From Palaemon carinicauda (lineage: Eukaryota > Arthropoda > Malacostraca > Decapoda > Palaemonidae), in NCBI RefSeq assembly GCF_036898095.1, contig NC_090728.1, positions 83,511,449-83,575,448 of the forward strand: DNA of 64,000 nt. Reading direction: 5' to 3'. Under the pieces are notes generated by a model, which searched no databases, was not told the origin of the DNA, and worked only from the letters and a program-made list of their open reading frames with translations. Positions within the stretch are counted from its first letter, which is position 1. Each line of letters begins with the position of its first letter. The translations under genes and the position numbers were made by a program. Below are positions 1 through 11,765 of this stretch, piece after piece.

Positions 1-817
1 TTTCGACTTATAAATAAGCCCCGGCTTTAGCAAAAATCCAGCAGCATTGCCACACATCACGAGGGTAACGCGATCCTTGAATGCTTTAAAGCCAGAGGCT
101 TTGGCTTCCTCTTTGAACAGGAAAGTTCGCGACGGCATTCTCTTCCAAAACAAGCCGGTCTCATCCATATTAAAGACTTGTTCCGGCTTGTATCCACCTT
201 CGGCGATAATATTCTTGAACGTCTGGTTCACGTAAGTTTCAGCAGCGGCAGTGTCAGCGGAAGCAGACTCCCCATGCAGGGAAACGCTTTTCAGGGCGAA
301 GCGTTTCTGAAACTTCGCGAACCATCCTTTGCTGGCGGAAAAACGTTTCTGAGGCTGGGAATCAGTGGATGTCCCTGGTTGAGGATCATCTGCATCATCA
401 TCATCTTCACCATGGTTGCCGTCGTCGTCTTTAGGTTCCTTTACAGCAAAATTCTCATATAAGCTCAAAGCCTGTTTGGATGGTGTTCGTATCCAACGCT
501 ATGTTCTTCTTCCGGCAGTCGGCAATCCACACAGCTAAAGCACCTTCCATGCGTACGATCGTTTTATTAAGCGTTGTAACGATTCGCTTCGCTGATCTGC
601 TAAAGGTGATTGCAGCCGTCTTTCTAATGTTCGCCTCGTCCTTCTTGATATAGCGAACAGTAGATTCGTTGATGCCAAAATGGCGGCCAGCGGCCGCGTA
701 ACTTCTACCATCTTTTAACATGTCGAGAAGGGTAACCTTCTCAGCTATCGTCATCATCCTTCGGTGGCGTTTAGGCTCACTACCAGCCTTAAGAGAAGCA
801 GAACGCTTGGGAGCCAT
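1..817 (-). pseudogene. Tigger-type transposase, partial, one frameshift
   Basis: Reading starts at ATG 817. The first ~70 residues form a basic psq/CENP-B-like helix-turn-helix (TIAEKVTLLDML, then AAAGRHFGINESTVRYIKK), which in this family binds the terminal repeats. At about 455-460 the frame is broken by what looks like a single extra A. Beyond it the reading resumes in another frame with an acidic linker (runs of Asp near 400-430), then the start of the DDE catalytic domain with FNMDETGLFWKRMPSRTF (about 125-180), where the Asp is the first catalytic carboxylate. The remaining D/E residues lie beyond the window start. Family assignment is firm; the protein is inactive as it stands because of the frameshift. 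Confidence 0.85.
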
Positions 818-1137
818 TACAGTAGGATTTACAGTAACAAAAAGTTCAACTTAAAAAAGTCGCACACAGCACAGATTCACAAACTTAAGAACGTCTACTC
901 AGCGATACGCGGTAACAGAGGGTGGACGATCCAGCCCCGCGAGAACTTAGATGCTGCGGGTAGGAGATGATGGCAAAACACCAATCACAGGCTAGATAAC
1001 AAAACTTGAGTTCTGATTCGTCATCTATCAGCGCTTGAACCAATCACAACCCGTCTTACAGTACTATGATGCGTAGGTTACCAACTCATAGAAGATGCCC
1101 CGCGCATACCGAACTTACGTAGATTAAGTAAATACCG

Positions 1138-1266
1138 TAATAATAATAAATAATGATAATAATACAGTACAGTACCGTAATAATAATAATAATGATAATA
1201 ATAATAACAATAATAATTTTATTAACAACAACAACAATAATAATAATAATAACAATAATAATAATA
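1138..1266. repeat. (TAA)n imperfect microsatellite
   Basis: Imperfect TAA/ATA trinucleotide runs, interspersed with CAGTAC motifs, inside the 5' leader of the Tigger-like element. A short (CT)n tract follows at about 1291-1310. No coding content is seen here. Confidence 0.9.
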
Positions 1267-1689
1267 CAGCTTTACGTACGCTATTTTACGCCTCTCTCTC
1301 TCTCTCTCTCGTACGCTTATTCGAAATGTGATTTTTGCAACAAAGAATATTATTGGATGCAGTACTACGTACGTATACATACAAAAGATTCATGGAAAAG
1401 AAGCACATCCATTACATTTGTAGTACAGTAGTAGCCAACAGCAGCCTTACACCATTCTAATATGGTATGACTGCATCTGATTTGCGTTTCATGTTCGATT
1501 TAATTTTACTACGTACTGTATACAGTACTGAATTATCGTATGATCACATTCTCTTTTCGTGTTTTATTTCTTTCTGTGCTGAATTATATATCATATGTAA
1601 TGCAATGAACAATCAGTAAGAACAGATATTACTAATTACAGTATTAATGGAATTACAGGCAACAAAATATCGTATTTGGTTGTCTTCAG

Positions 1690-1812
1690 ATTTCGCGGTA
1701 TTTTCGAATTTTCCGGAAAATCCGCGATATGTATATATATATGGGTTATGGGAAAACCCCGCGAAGTGGTGAATCCGCGATTGTCGAACCGCGAAGTAGC
1801 GAGGGTTCACTG
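1690..1812 (-). repeat. Tigger-like terminal and subterminal region
   Basis: Several short CGCGAA / CGCGGT / CGCGAT boxes are spaced through the last 120 bp (TTTCGCGGT, CCGCGATAT, CCGCGAAGTGG, CGCGATTG, CCGCGAAGTAGCGAGGG). Such subterminal boxes are typical binding sites for the CENP-B-like DNA-binding domain of pogo/Tigger transposases. The end is at 1812 next to TA. Confidence 0.7.
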
Positions 1813-1817
1813 TATAT

Positions 1818-1908
<91 letters not shown>
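1818..1908. repeat. (AT)n microsatellite
   Basis: About 90 bp of almost pure AT dinucleotides immediately outside the Tigger-like element. It probably supplied the TA target of that insertion. Confidence 0.98.
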
Positions 1909-1909
<1 letters not shown>

Positions 1910-1914
1910 CTTAA

Positions 1915-3788
1915 AAATAGAATAAGCACTGAAAACGCATAAAAATTAAATGATTCCAAATTACTAGTTTCATCACCCAATTACCAACTGCACACCCCCA
2001 AAAAACGATATCTCCCAAACTTCAATTTGGCAACCCCCTCAATGCTGTGCCCAGGGACGTATGTCTCCCCCCCCCCAAGGACCCCTTTCGTGACACCACT
2101 GTAGAAATCGGCTGGCCAAGAAACCCTTGAGCCTCTAAGTACCTAGAAAAGACTGATGGCTTATCAATCCAATCTGAGGACTGTTCCCACTCCACAGAAA
2201 GTAATATATTTTCATGAAGCAGAAAATGGGGAAGATGACAAACTGGTTTTTTCCATGTCAGCAGCAGAACAATTCCTGGAACCATCAATCAACCAAGATA
2301 CAGAAGAGGTACTGTGAATGTAAGTGTAGAGTTGATTGAGGAAAACCCTCAGGCCATGCCATCCTTCCCCTTTGTAGTACCTCATGGGCTGTTCTACCAT
2401 CTCAAGAGAGAAAGAGGGGGGATGGAAGCTCCGGATTCCCTCTCACCTGGCCAACGGAGCAATTGCTCAGTCACGGCTGAGACCACTCATCTGCTACCTG
2501 TGAACTGGTCACACTGAACTCGTGCTCCACTTGACTATCTCCAAAGTTACTAAACGCCAGGCGAGTTCCACTGCCATTTCCCGTGGAGAGGAGCAGCTGT
2601 TAGAAACCTAATAGGAGTTCTTATGAGCATTCTTCCTTCCAGACTTCTTTAACTTCTTGCAAGAAGAGAAGTCAGGATTAGTAAATACAAATGAGGAGGA
2701 CAAGGAGAAAAACAAAGAAAACTAGCTTCTTCACCTTACCAATCTTTCCCAAATACACTACATACAGAGGTGTTGAGGTCTGAACGATCAACAATGACAG
2801 CACTACCATGAGAGATGTTACATGAGCTTCTTCCGTAAATACTAGCGCAAGGGGCCACACTAGCACCAGATGAACACAGGCAATACTTATTATCAAAGGC
2901 AAAACATTAACTAGGCACTATATAGGTGAAGTCATAGGTATGGGGTCTTCTCTGATCCAGCCAAGTGAGCCCTCAACACAAGGGCACATAGTGATCCTAG
3001 AAGTCTTAATGGCCAAAAACTTTTTAAATAAGACTTCAATGGTAGGCAGGGACATAGGCAAATCTCAGGGATAAACCAGAGTATATTCCTCACCTGATGA
3101 GGAAGACATTGCTCCCAAAACTGAGCCCGAGGAGTACCCGTATGTGTCACACAGGGTCTATCTTAAGAAGGGGGAAGAAAGGAATAAAAAAGATCCTTCG
3201 AGATCAAATCTTGGGTATTCCTTAAGGGTAATGTTGGAGAAGTCTTTTGAGGACTTTTCCTCTTCTCCCCAAACTTTGTCAACAGATCGGATTATCATAA
3301 ATAGATAATCATCACAGAGGGAAAACTACAAGACACGCACCATACACAGGGCAGAAAGTATATAGGGATCTATAGAGATTTTAAACATACCTACCACATG
3401 TCTTGGCTTATTCTGGGCACTTCACATTTCACACCCATTTTGATCCAAAATGAGAATTGACTAAAATCTATGCAAAGGACAAATAAAAGTAAAGAAGAAA
3501 AGATCCAACAGCAAGCCTATGTTTGAGGAAACAGTTATCCATTCTCATGTTATGCAGCCAGTCAAAAATGGCTTGACTTTATAGCACAAGAGGCTAAGAC
3601 TATCCCCTTCCTATACCTGTCTTTACCTAACTATTGTGTTAAGGATTCACTGGCCATTCCATTTGTTCATGCTGAATTATCTCCCATCTCAATGGACTCA
3701 GGTTTGTTTTCATGTAGGAATAATTACCCATCTTGAAAGCCTCACAACCTTATAATCAATTGCTTAGAATTGTGATGGCAAAAGCTTC
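1915..3788. other. Non-coding host or old repeat DNA, no gene recognised
   Basis: No convincing exon, RNA gene or transposon terminus was found. The short open frames here have no recognisable domains. By position it is the flank into which DIRS element A inserted, so it is contiguous in origin with 18542 onward and is probably intron of the same helicase gene; that is inferred from layout only. Confidence 0.4.
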
Positions 3789-4105
3789 TTTTTTGGGCTC
3801 GGCCATGTCATCCTGATGGAAGGTTCCTTTAGGTAGACTTTCTAAGGGATATTTGCTACAGTGATACTCCCAGAGAAATAAACCGAAGGTTTCCAGGATT
3901 CTAACTTCTGGCGTGAGTATCCAGTTAAGGATATCGCATAATATCAGGGGACGTATTTTTAGATACGACACAGCAATCTTCACCCCGAATGGATTTAACT
4001 CTTTGATGTAAGGGGGAAGAGTGGCGAAAGAAAGGGGGTGCCGATCTAGGTACCCGGTGGACCTCCTATCCATACTACTACCGGCCACCATTCCTTTTAC
4101 TTGTA
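3789..4105 (+). repeat. Left inverted terminal repeat of DIRS A
   Basis: About 310 bp matching the reverse complement of 11081-11394. It begins TTTTTTGGGCTCGGCCATG and ends near ACCATTCCTTTTACTTGT. Open frames on it (e.g. 3756-4091 minus) are by-products. Confidence 0.92.
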
Positions 4106-6029
4106 GCGTATAAGCTAGGTGTTCCCCAAAAGTGTTGCCACTGTTTCACTGTTTTGTTCCAAGTTTTCGGAATAATCATGCAATCTCCAGCATCTTCATC
4201 CTCTGGAAAGTTGAGTACGGTATTCATTATTTCCTGTGTATAATTTTAAGCTCCCTTCTCACTGTTAAATTTGAATAATTTAAGTGGATTCGGTTGAGCG
4301 TTGCCATGACCGGAGGCGGCCATTTTACGACCGCTGTCGCCGAATATCATTACATTTTATTTAGTTAGTAAGGCGACAATTCCCAGTATTTAGCTATAAT
4401 ATTAGCTAGTTAGGCATATTATACAAGTGAAGATCGTGCATACATAAAAATTATTATTCCTCTTCCGATTATGTAACTTAACTTTTCGTATTCGGCGGGA
4501 GCCCCGGCCGTACCAACCTTCCTGGGAACCCCGGCGGTACCAACATGGCCATGGTTCCTTCCAGAGCTAGGTTAGCCTCGCTTATATATACGTTAGTAAA
4601 GTAACTTCCCACGTTCAGCTTCACCCTATCATTCATTATTAATTCAGGTGAGGATTTACATCCTCTGGAATTACAAATAATGTTCAATATTCTCTTTTAA
4701 AGAAAAGAAGCTAAACCCCTCCTCCCTCCCTGAGTACCGCCGCCATTACAGGCGGCAACCACTGTCTTTCCTCATTGCCGTCGAGTAGAACTCCAGTCTT
4801 GGGTTAGATAGTAACTAAACACCGTCTTTCTTCATTGCCGCCAAGTACCCCAGCTTTGGGATACAGGTAGATGGTAATTAACTCAGGGTGCCCTTGTCTT
4901 GCCACCGACGATATTGCCAGCAAAGGAATCATGTTTCCTCTGCCATCGTCGGCACAGGAAACCGCACTTCCCCAGTCCACTGTCAGAGGTAGGCGGCATA
5001 CCTGCCGCCACCTCTCCTCCAGTGAACTATAAGACTCTTTCCCTTCTCCCTTCCTTTAATGTCGGCATAGCCGACACAACATTCTTTCGCCGGTATTCTG
5101 ACAGTCACCCTGGGTTGCCAGGTTGTCTGCGTTGCCGGCCGGGACCCTACCAGCGGCAGTTAACCCAGCCGCCTTAGCCATACTTCTCCTAATGTCCTTC
5201 CTTCACCAGAAGTGAATGTCACAGGGGGAAGATTGAGCCGGCCCTGATGGGTGCCAGTGGGAAATCCACCATACTTTTGAGAAGTCTTCAGTCCTCTCTT
5301 GGTCTGCCACCCACAATTACTGCCGTCGGCAGTACAGCTGGCGCCAGGCCTTTTGTGGATGGATGGAAGCTAGAATCAGAAAGATTCTTACCCCTTCCAT
5401 TAGAACTCTCATTCTGGCAAGGAGACAGTAGGGGGCATGATAGTCCTCCTACACTTCCAATTGTTGTGTTAAACCATAATAAAAGGAAACTCTCCTTCCC
5501 TAAGGCTTTCTCTCTCTCTATCGGTTAGTGCCGCCAGGTACTAACCTAACCCCGGTAGTACACCGGCTGAACTACAGTATACAAAAAATACAGTAGTACA
5601 ATTATTTTCTAACATACTCTGTGTTTCCTTTCACAGTCTATAGTTGGGACCACAATATAATGTTGAGGTTGAGTAATCCCTCAACACCCAGATGAATCCT
5701 TTGATCATCGGGACCCTATTTAATCACCTATCAGTGTTAATATTGCAGGTAGATTATGTTAGTATAGCACTTGCTAACCTTTTATTCTAGTCCCTAGAGG
5801 TACTCCTACCTCATATTCTCCCTATCAAGGAACTAAAATATTAACTACTGACGGAGGTCTCAGCAATGACATGTGAGAGGAAACACAGATATGTGTCTTT
5901 TCTAATTCCTTTCAAGCTTACTATCCTAAGCTATCATAAACAATAGTAATTACTATTGTTGATAAAAATTGTATGCTTTTATATCACTGATATAAAAGAT
6001 TATAGACTCATTGAGCCCCTTTTCCTTTA
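4106..6029 (+). other. DIRS A 5' leader with short conserved leader ORF
   Basis: About 1.9 kb of non-coding leader rich in GCCGGC/CCGCC motifs. At 4178 an ATG opens a short ORF of the form M-Q-S-P-A-S-S-S-S-G-K-L-S-T, followed by the conserved candidate splice donor GTTGAGT (4210-4216). The same short ORF and donor-like site occur in the leaders of elements C (31603, minus) and H (44792). The leader ends at a pyrimidine tract and TTTACAG (about 6023-6031), a good splice acceptor just before gag. Confidence 0.55.
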
Positions 6030-7785
6030 CAGGAGGAGCCAATGGAGAAGTATGCAGTCTTAGCCTACAACCACAAAGGCAAAGACTTTTGTGGCTACAC
6101 GAAGTGCTGGACTCATGACCCCTGCTGCATCGTGTCGGGAGTCCTCAAGTATTGGGACCCGAAGTTGCCCTACCTGTTTGTCCCTGCTGGCCAACGGCTT
6201 CGGAGAAGCTCCCTCAGTCAACATAGAGTCTAGAGATACAGCGAGGCAGACCGTTCGTGTATAGGTAAGCAGATTTCAAAAGAATTTTTCAGGGACCGTA
6301 CTTACCCAGCAACTCACTAAGGTGCCTACTGCTCCCCAAGGCTCTACCAAACGCGGTGGGACCCCAGGAACAGGTCCTGTCTTCCCTCATACAACTGAAG
6401 ATTGATGCAGACATAAAAAAGGCACTGGAAGGCATGGACATCCACCAAGAACGGATGTGTGTGTCAGAAGTGTTCACCGACACAGAATAGGACCTACTGC
6501 AAGAAGGCCCTGAAGAAGACGTGGATCTACCACGCACGGAGGAAGTAGGATCCGTTTCGACGGTAACTGATGACCCTCAGTTCACCGTGACGGAATACCA
6601 ACCTATGCCGTCAACCTCTTCAACCCCAACTCCTCAACCAACTACACAGGTCGATAAGAGCGAAGCACTCCTCACGTCGATCCAGGAGATGTTGGAATCG
6701 TTCCGGAAGGAACAGGAAGCAATGAAGCAACCTATCCAACAGAACAAGAGACAGATACAGGAAAGGGACCACCCTGGAACTTCCAGGGGCTCTATTAAAC
6801 CCCTTAGAGTAACAGATCTCCCTCACTGCTCCGAAACCAACCCCCGGAGGTACGCGGAGCACATGCCCATGATGAATGGGAAGCTATCTGTCTCATAGAA
6901 GTTGGGGGCTAAACTGTTTGAATATCTTGAGTTCTGGACCAGCTTTTCAGCCTATCCAGACTGTTACGTGAGACTGGTGGATGAACTTGCGTCCCGTGAG
7001 GAAACGGTACCGAAGGAACTCATTGTCTTCGAACATGACAAGGCACGACACATACTTGTAAAGTCTTAGAAAGAAGACGGATACACCAACTCCAAAGTCT
7101 CAGCACTGAGCAAGAATCCTCCCACCTTTGTTGCTCCTTCCTCCATCTCTTTCCCCTTTTCAGAGAAAGCTCTAGAATTTGTCATTAAGGCAATCCAAGA
7201 GGGCAAATCCAGCCCATTTCTAGAGGAATGCAAAACATTCTCTCTGACAATGCCTACCTGCGAGGAGAAGTGGAAAGACGTCCATCTAACCATCTCCGTC
7301 TCGAAATTGGATCCAGAGATAGCAGGCCAGCAGTTCAATGAGAACCTCCCGGAGTTGCCATATCATCTTCTGAGAGATCAGGTGACGAAAGAGAGACTAG
7401 CGGCCTCCCTTTCTCATCAGAACTGCCTGGAAATGTGCGCAGGCCTACACAATGCCCTAGAAATGAATGTTTTCCTGGCTAAGTCTCACATGGACACCCT
7501 TGTGAAGGACTTATATGCTTTCATCGTCAAAAAGGACCTATAGAGAGCACATGTTTGCCTCGGCAACAGTGAAACACGAACCCAGGAAACTGATTTCATC
7601 GTGTATCTGGGGCAAGGACCCTTTCCCACAGGAAGCGGTCCGAGAAGTCATAGCCAAAGCAGCTACGAAGAATAGGAACCTTCTCCAAAAGTGGGGAATG
7701 ACATCAAAGAGGAAATCCTCCTCAGACGGAGATCCTCAACCTAAGAACAAAAAGGTAAGGAAACCACGTAAACCTGTGAGATGGA
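6030..7785 (+). pseudogene. DIRS A gag-like protein, broken
   Basis: Starts with ATG 6042, nine bases after an acceptor-like TTTACAG. The N-terminus has a Cys/His cluster (DFCGYTKCWTHDPCC) matching the one in the gag of element C. The first frame ends at 6233; homology to C gag resumes at about 6521 with a proline/glutamine-rich segment, then after in-frame stops (6896-6898, about 7067) runs through a capsid-like segment (KWKDVHLTISVSKLDPEIAG, 7268-7327) to the basic tail near 7760. The C-terminal RG-rich tail present in C is missing: the sequence jumps from the Lys/Arg tail directly into RT near 7785, so about 0.5 kb appears deleted. Gag of DIRS elements packages the RNA; here it is non-functional. 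Confidence 0.8.
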
Positions 7786-9125
7786 ACAGAACTCCACCCC
7801 GCTTTCCAGAATTCTTCCAACACTCCACCCCCTTGTTAGAAGAATATACCTCAGAACTCTTGAACAAGAAGGTAATATGGAAAGTGAAGTCCATCAAATT
7901 CCAGGGAAGGCTGTTTTGTGTTCCCAAGAAAGACTCAGACAAACTCAGTCATTCTAGACTTGTCTCTACTCAACAAGTTCATCGAGAACTACAAGTTCAG
8001 GATGCTTACTTGGCAACACATAAGGACCCTTCTACCAAAGGGAGCAAACAAAGTCTCAATAGACCCAACAGATGCTCACTGGCATCTTCTATTGAGCCAC
8101 TCTTTCTCCTCCTACCTAGGATTCATGCTATAGAAGAAGTTATTCTTCAGACCAATGCCCTTCGGACTGAATACAGCCCCAAGGATATTCACGAAGCCGG
8201 CAGACACAATCGTCCAGCAGCTGAATCAATTACTAGCATATCTAAACGATTGACTGGTATGGGCAGCATCCAAGACTACTTGTCTGCAGGCAGCCAACAA
8301 GGTGATTCAGTTTCTGGAACACCTGGGCTTCAACATCAATCGCAAGAAGTCTCGCCTTCCTCCAGCTCAAAAGTTCCAATGGCTAGGAATCCAATGGGAC
8401 TTAAAGTCACATCACCTCTCCATTCCATCCAAGAAGAGGAGAGAGATAGAGGGATCTGTCAAGAGACTAATCCGTCACAAGAGGATTTCAGAATGCCAAC
8501 AGGAAAGAGTATTGGACTCTCTCCAGTTTGCGTCAGTGACAGACCCGGTGCTGAAAGCACGTCTTAAAGGATGCGTTAAGTCTGGAGAAGATACGCATCA
8601 AACGCTCGAAGAGTTCAACCAAGGTTGACCCCGACCCAACTGCGAACACAGTTAAGGCCGTGGTCAACAGCCAAGAGCCTAGCACGAACAATTCCCCTGC
8701 AACCACCACAACCTTTCATATCAACGTTTTGGAAGCTCTGGCAGTCTTCCTGATGTTGAAAAGATAATCCCCTCACAGAAGAATCCACATCAGATTGACT
8801 CTGAGCAATGAAGGGATAGCAAAATGTCTAAATTGACAAGGTGGCCATTCTCACAAGAGAAAAGTGCAAAGGAATTGGTCGCACTAGTTCAAAACCTTTC
8901 ACCTCGGAAAAAGTCCAGGAATTGCAGACCGACCTCTTCGTAACGAGCAACAACAAGAAACTACCTCGTTACGTAGCTCCTTTTATGGACCCTCAAGCAG
9001 AAGCGATAGACGCCATGTCCCTCGACTGACACAGGTGGAATCGCATTTACCTGCTTCCACCAACCAATCTCCTGCTAAGAGTCCTCGATAAGCTAAGATC
9101 CTTCAGAGGGACAGCAGCAATAGTG
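7786..9125 (+). pseudogene. DIRS A reverse transcriptase / RNase H / MT-like domain, broken
   Basis: Homologous to the C protein from the FFQHSTPLLEEY segment onward. RT fingers (FQGRLFCVPKKDS) are followed by a frameshift near 7935. The thumb/connection region reads cleanly at 8302-8628 (NRKKSRLPPAQKFQWLGIQW). The RNase H region is reduced and shifted. The methylase-like tail is recognisable around 8920-9030 (QTDLFVTSNNKKLPRYVAPF). Multiple stops and shifts make it inactive. A second frame across the RT part (about 7930-8567) stays open, as in C. Confidence 0.8.
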
Positions 9126-10240
9126 ACCCCCAAGTGACCCAAAAGCAATTGGTACCCTCAAGTTCTAAGCTGTTTCCTCTGCCGAACCCAGTTTTACCCC
9201 CAACTGGTCCAGAAGTCAACTGTCTACGCTTCATCCTCGAGAACCAACAACCTACATCTCCTGATTTTCTCGCCCTAGCAGCGAACAAAAAGTTGGAATC
9301 TCGAAGGATAAAGTTGACTTCATTGAAGAGTATAAGTCAAGTTCGACTAGGAGACAACATGAATCATCTTGGAAGAAATCGGTGTCCCTTGTGAAAACAA
9401 GGAAACCAACGGAAATATCGATAGATTTCTGTCTCGCTTTCTTCATGCACCTACACGAACAAGGCCTGGCTTCCACCACGATTACCGCGTATAAGTCGGC
9501 CCTGACTAGACCACTTCTGTATGCTTTTGAGGTGGACCTCACTAGTGAAAATTTCAATAAGATTCCAAAAGCATATGCTAGACTCAAGCCGACACCTCTC
9601 CAAAGCCCATCACGTGGCCTTTGGACAAAGTCTTGCACTATGCTTTGAACATAAACAATGATCATTGTACTCTAAAGGACCTAACACAAAGTCATCTTAC
9701 TGTTTGCAATAGCCTCAGGGGCTTGAGTTAGTGAAATAGTGGCCTTATCCAGAGACGAAGACCATATTCAGTACCTAGACACAGGAGAACTGAACCTTTT
9801 TCCTGATCCTGCCTTTCTTGCTAAGAATGAGCTACCCACTAAGATGTGGGGTCCTTGGAGAATCTGCTCATTGAAGGAAGATGTCTCTCTATGCCCAGTA
9901 GAGTGTCTAAAGGTCTATCTTCGAAGAACTTCAGACTTCAAGGGAGGACAGCTCTTCAGAGGCGAAACTTCATAATCAAACCTATCCCTAAGACAACTGA
10001 GAGCAAAGCTCACCTACTTTATTCGCAGAGCGGATCCTGACAGTTCACCCGCAGGTCACGATCCAAAGAAAGTTGCTTCTTCGTTGAATTTCTTTCAAAA
10101 CATGGACTTTGGAAGACTTCGCTCATACACTGGGTGGAGATCATACAGGGTCTTTTTACAAACACTATGCGAGGCAAGTACATGAAATAAAACAATTTTG
10201 TGGTGGCGGCGGGTAGTGTTATAAAACCCGTCGTCTAGCG
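9126..10240 (+). pseudogene. DIRS A tyrosine recombinase, inactivated
   Basis: Clear homology to the YR of element C along its length, in at least three frames. In the box I motif (ASGA-x-VSEI) the codon for the first catalytic Arg is replaced by TGA at 9724-9726, consistent with a CGA to TGA change. In box II the expected HxxR reads GHDPKK (about 10056), so the second Arg is Lys. A further TAA at 9973-9975 splits the domain. The catalytic Tyr region (about 10160) is shifted. Recombinase activity is lost. Confidence 0.85.
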
Positions 10241-10925
10241 CTGCGATGAACAGTGAACTGCTCTGGGACTTTCCAGTGCATCGGGTGCATGGGTACAAGT
10301 GCAAATCACAACGATGATTAACACACTGTTCCATACTGGTGCATAGGCTATCTGACCAATAACACCAGGGCCGAGTGAACATTTGCGTCAAAGTGTTTAG
10401 GCATTCCCAAAGTCTGTACAAGATCTGGTTTCACATTTCCATTGAGTGGCATTATTACGATAATGAAATTACATATTTTTTCTACAAGAAAAAATATGGA
10501 CCTTGATGTGTTTTCAATGCTGGATCAGATTTATTCCCTATCGTAACTACATTTGATAATCTAGTTGCAAGGTAAAAATACTAAATGTATTTGCGTCATA
10601 TTGCTGCTATCTCAGTTGCAGACAAATAAAACATGCTAGAGTTTTAATTAAACCCTAGAAGGGCACAACTTGAAATCAGGATACAGATTTCCAAGGTATG
10701 TGAAAGGTAATCTCTAAAGTTTTACCTTCCGTTCATACGGAAATTCAAGCCTTGAATCCTTATCGTCGATGTCGACACTTTCCCTCCAGGGGGCAGGAAG
10801 CACTAACCCAGTTCCAGGTTTAGTGGAAATGACAGGTAACTGGAATTGCATATACAGGTCTAGAAGGTAGAAGGCACACACACAAATCCACAGATATAGT
10901 ACTTTCAAGTTATTTCTCTAGTATG
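10241..10925 (+). other. DIRS A 3' untranslated region
   Basis: About 0.7 kb between the recombinase remnant and the ICR. No coding potential or other repeat recognised. Confidence 0.5.
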
Positions 10926-11019
10926 CTTCCATCAGGACGACACGGCCGAGCCCAAAAAACGGATTTTGAGCAAAGTGGTAATCTATCTTTGGGTGAGAGT
11001 GCCAAGTCGTCCTGATAGA
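10926..11019 (+). repeat. Internal complementary region of DIRS A
   Basis: Two back-to-back segments: the complement of the left end (CTTCCATCAGGACGACACGG...CCCAAAAAA) joined to the complement of the right end (CGGATTTTGAGC...GTCGTCCTGATAG). In DIRS replication models the ICR is the template that joins the two ends into a circle. Its second half predicts the uninterrupted right end now split by element B. Confidence 0.9.
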
Positions 11020-11080
11020 CCCACCCTTTTGCTGACCCCACCCTAAACTACTCTATCTGCGGCTATTCCTGCTTAAAGAC

Positions 11081-11394
11081 AAGTAAAAGGAATGGTGGCC
11101 GGTAGTAGTACAGATAGGAGGTCCACTGGGTACCGAGATCGGCACCCCCTTTCTTTCACCACTTCCCCCTTCCATCAAAGAGTTAAATCTATTCGGGGTG
11201 AAGATTGCTATGTGTCGTATCTAAAAATACGTCCCCTGATATGCGATATCCTTAATTGGATACTCGCGCCAGGAGTTAGAATGCTGGAGATCTTGGGTTT
11301 ATTTCTCTGAGAGTATCACTGTAGAAAATATCCCTTAGAAAGGCTACCTAAAGGAACCTTCCATCAGGACGACATGGCACTCTCACCCAAAAAT
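11081..11394 (+). repeat. Right ITR of DIRS A, interrupted at its extension
   Basis: Inverted copy of 3789-4105. The last part is the right-only extension, cut after CACTCTCACCCAAAAAT by element B. The final 27 bp are at 18515-18541. Confidence 0.9.
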
Positions 11395-11590
11395 GACAAA
11401 TTCGGAGATAATTTGTATTTTTCCTAACCATACAAACCTTAGCTATTTACACTGGGTTTACCTTTTAGCGTAGCTGAAATGACGAGCCAATAGTTTTTAA
11501 CGAGGGTTAATTAACCCCGCGCTAGTTAGCGGGGGTAGGGGAAGGGATAGCTTGCTACCCCTCCCCCCCCACACACCGGTGATTTGCTTC
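11395..11590 (-). repeat. Right ITR of DIRS B
   Basis: TGACAAATTCGGAGATAATT at the outer end, then about 165 bp that pair with 18352-18514 in inverse orientation (GTTTTTAACGAGGGTTAATT, runs of C). Confidence 0.88.
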
Positions 11591-11635
11591 ACTTCACTTA
11601 GAGGTAGGACTTGACTTGGGGGCCAGGGCTGGCGG

Positions 11636-11765
11636 GCAAATATGTGTAAATAGCTAAGGTTTGTATGGTTAGGAAAAATACAAATTATCTCCGAATTTGT
11701 CATTTGTTCCGTAACCGAAATACAAACCACGCTATTTACATTGGGTGACTTACCCCTTAGGAAGG
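11636..11765 (-). repeat. Internal complementary region of DIRS B
   Basis: Contains the complement of the right end (GTTTGTATGGTTAGG...CTCCGAATTTGTCA) joined directly to the complement of the left end (TTGTTCCGTAACCGAAATAC). This is the predicted circle junction. Confidence 0.88.

Larger units (their letters stand above)
1..1812 (-). mobile_element. Tigger/pogo-like DNA transposon, 5' part (cut by window start)
   Basis: The element runs off the left edge of the window. Its outer end lies at 1812: read on the minus strand it starts CAGTGAACCCTCGCTACTTC, a typical Tigger/pogo terminal inverted repeat, directly followed outside by the dinucleotide TA (1813-1814), the usual target-site duplication of Tc1/mariner-pogo elements. 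The element landed at the edge of a long (TA)n tract. It contains a CENP-B/DDE-type transposase reading frame (1-817) and about 1 kb of AT- and TAA-rich leader. The second terminus is outside the window, so full length is unknown. Confidence 0.85.

Noticed and set aside
3756..4091. 111-codon minus frame, and related 11092-11310 plus frame
   Set aside because: They coincide with the left and right ITRs of DIRS A, so the similarity reflects the inverted repeat and not a gene family.
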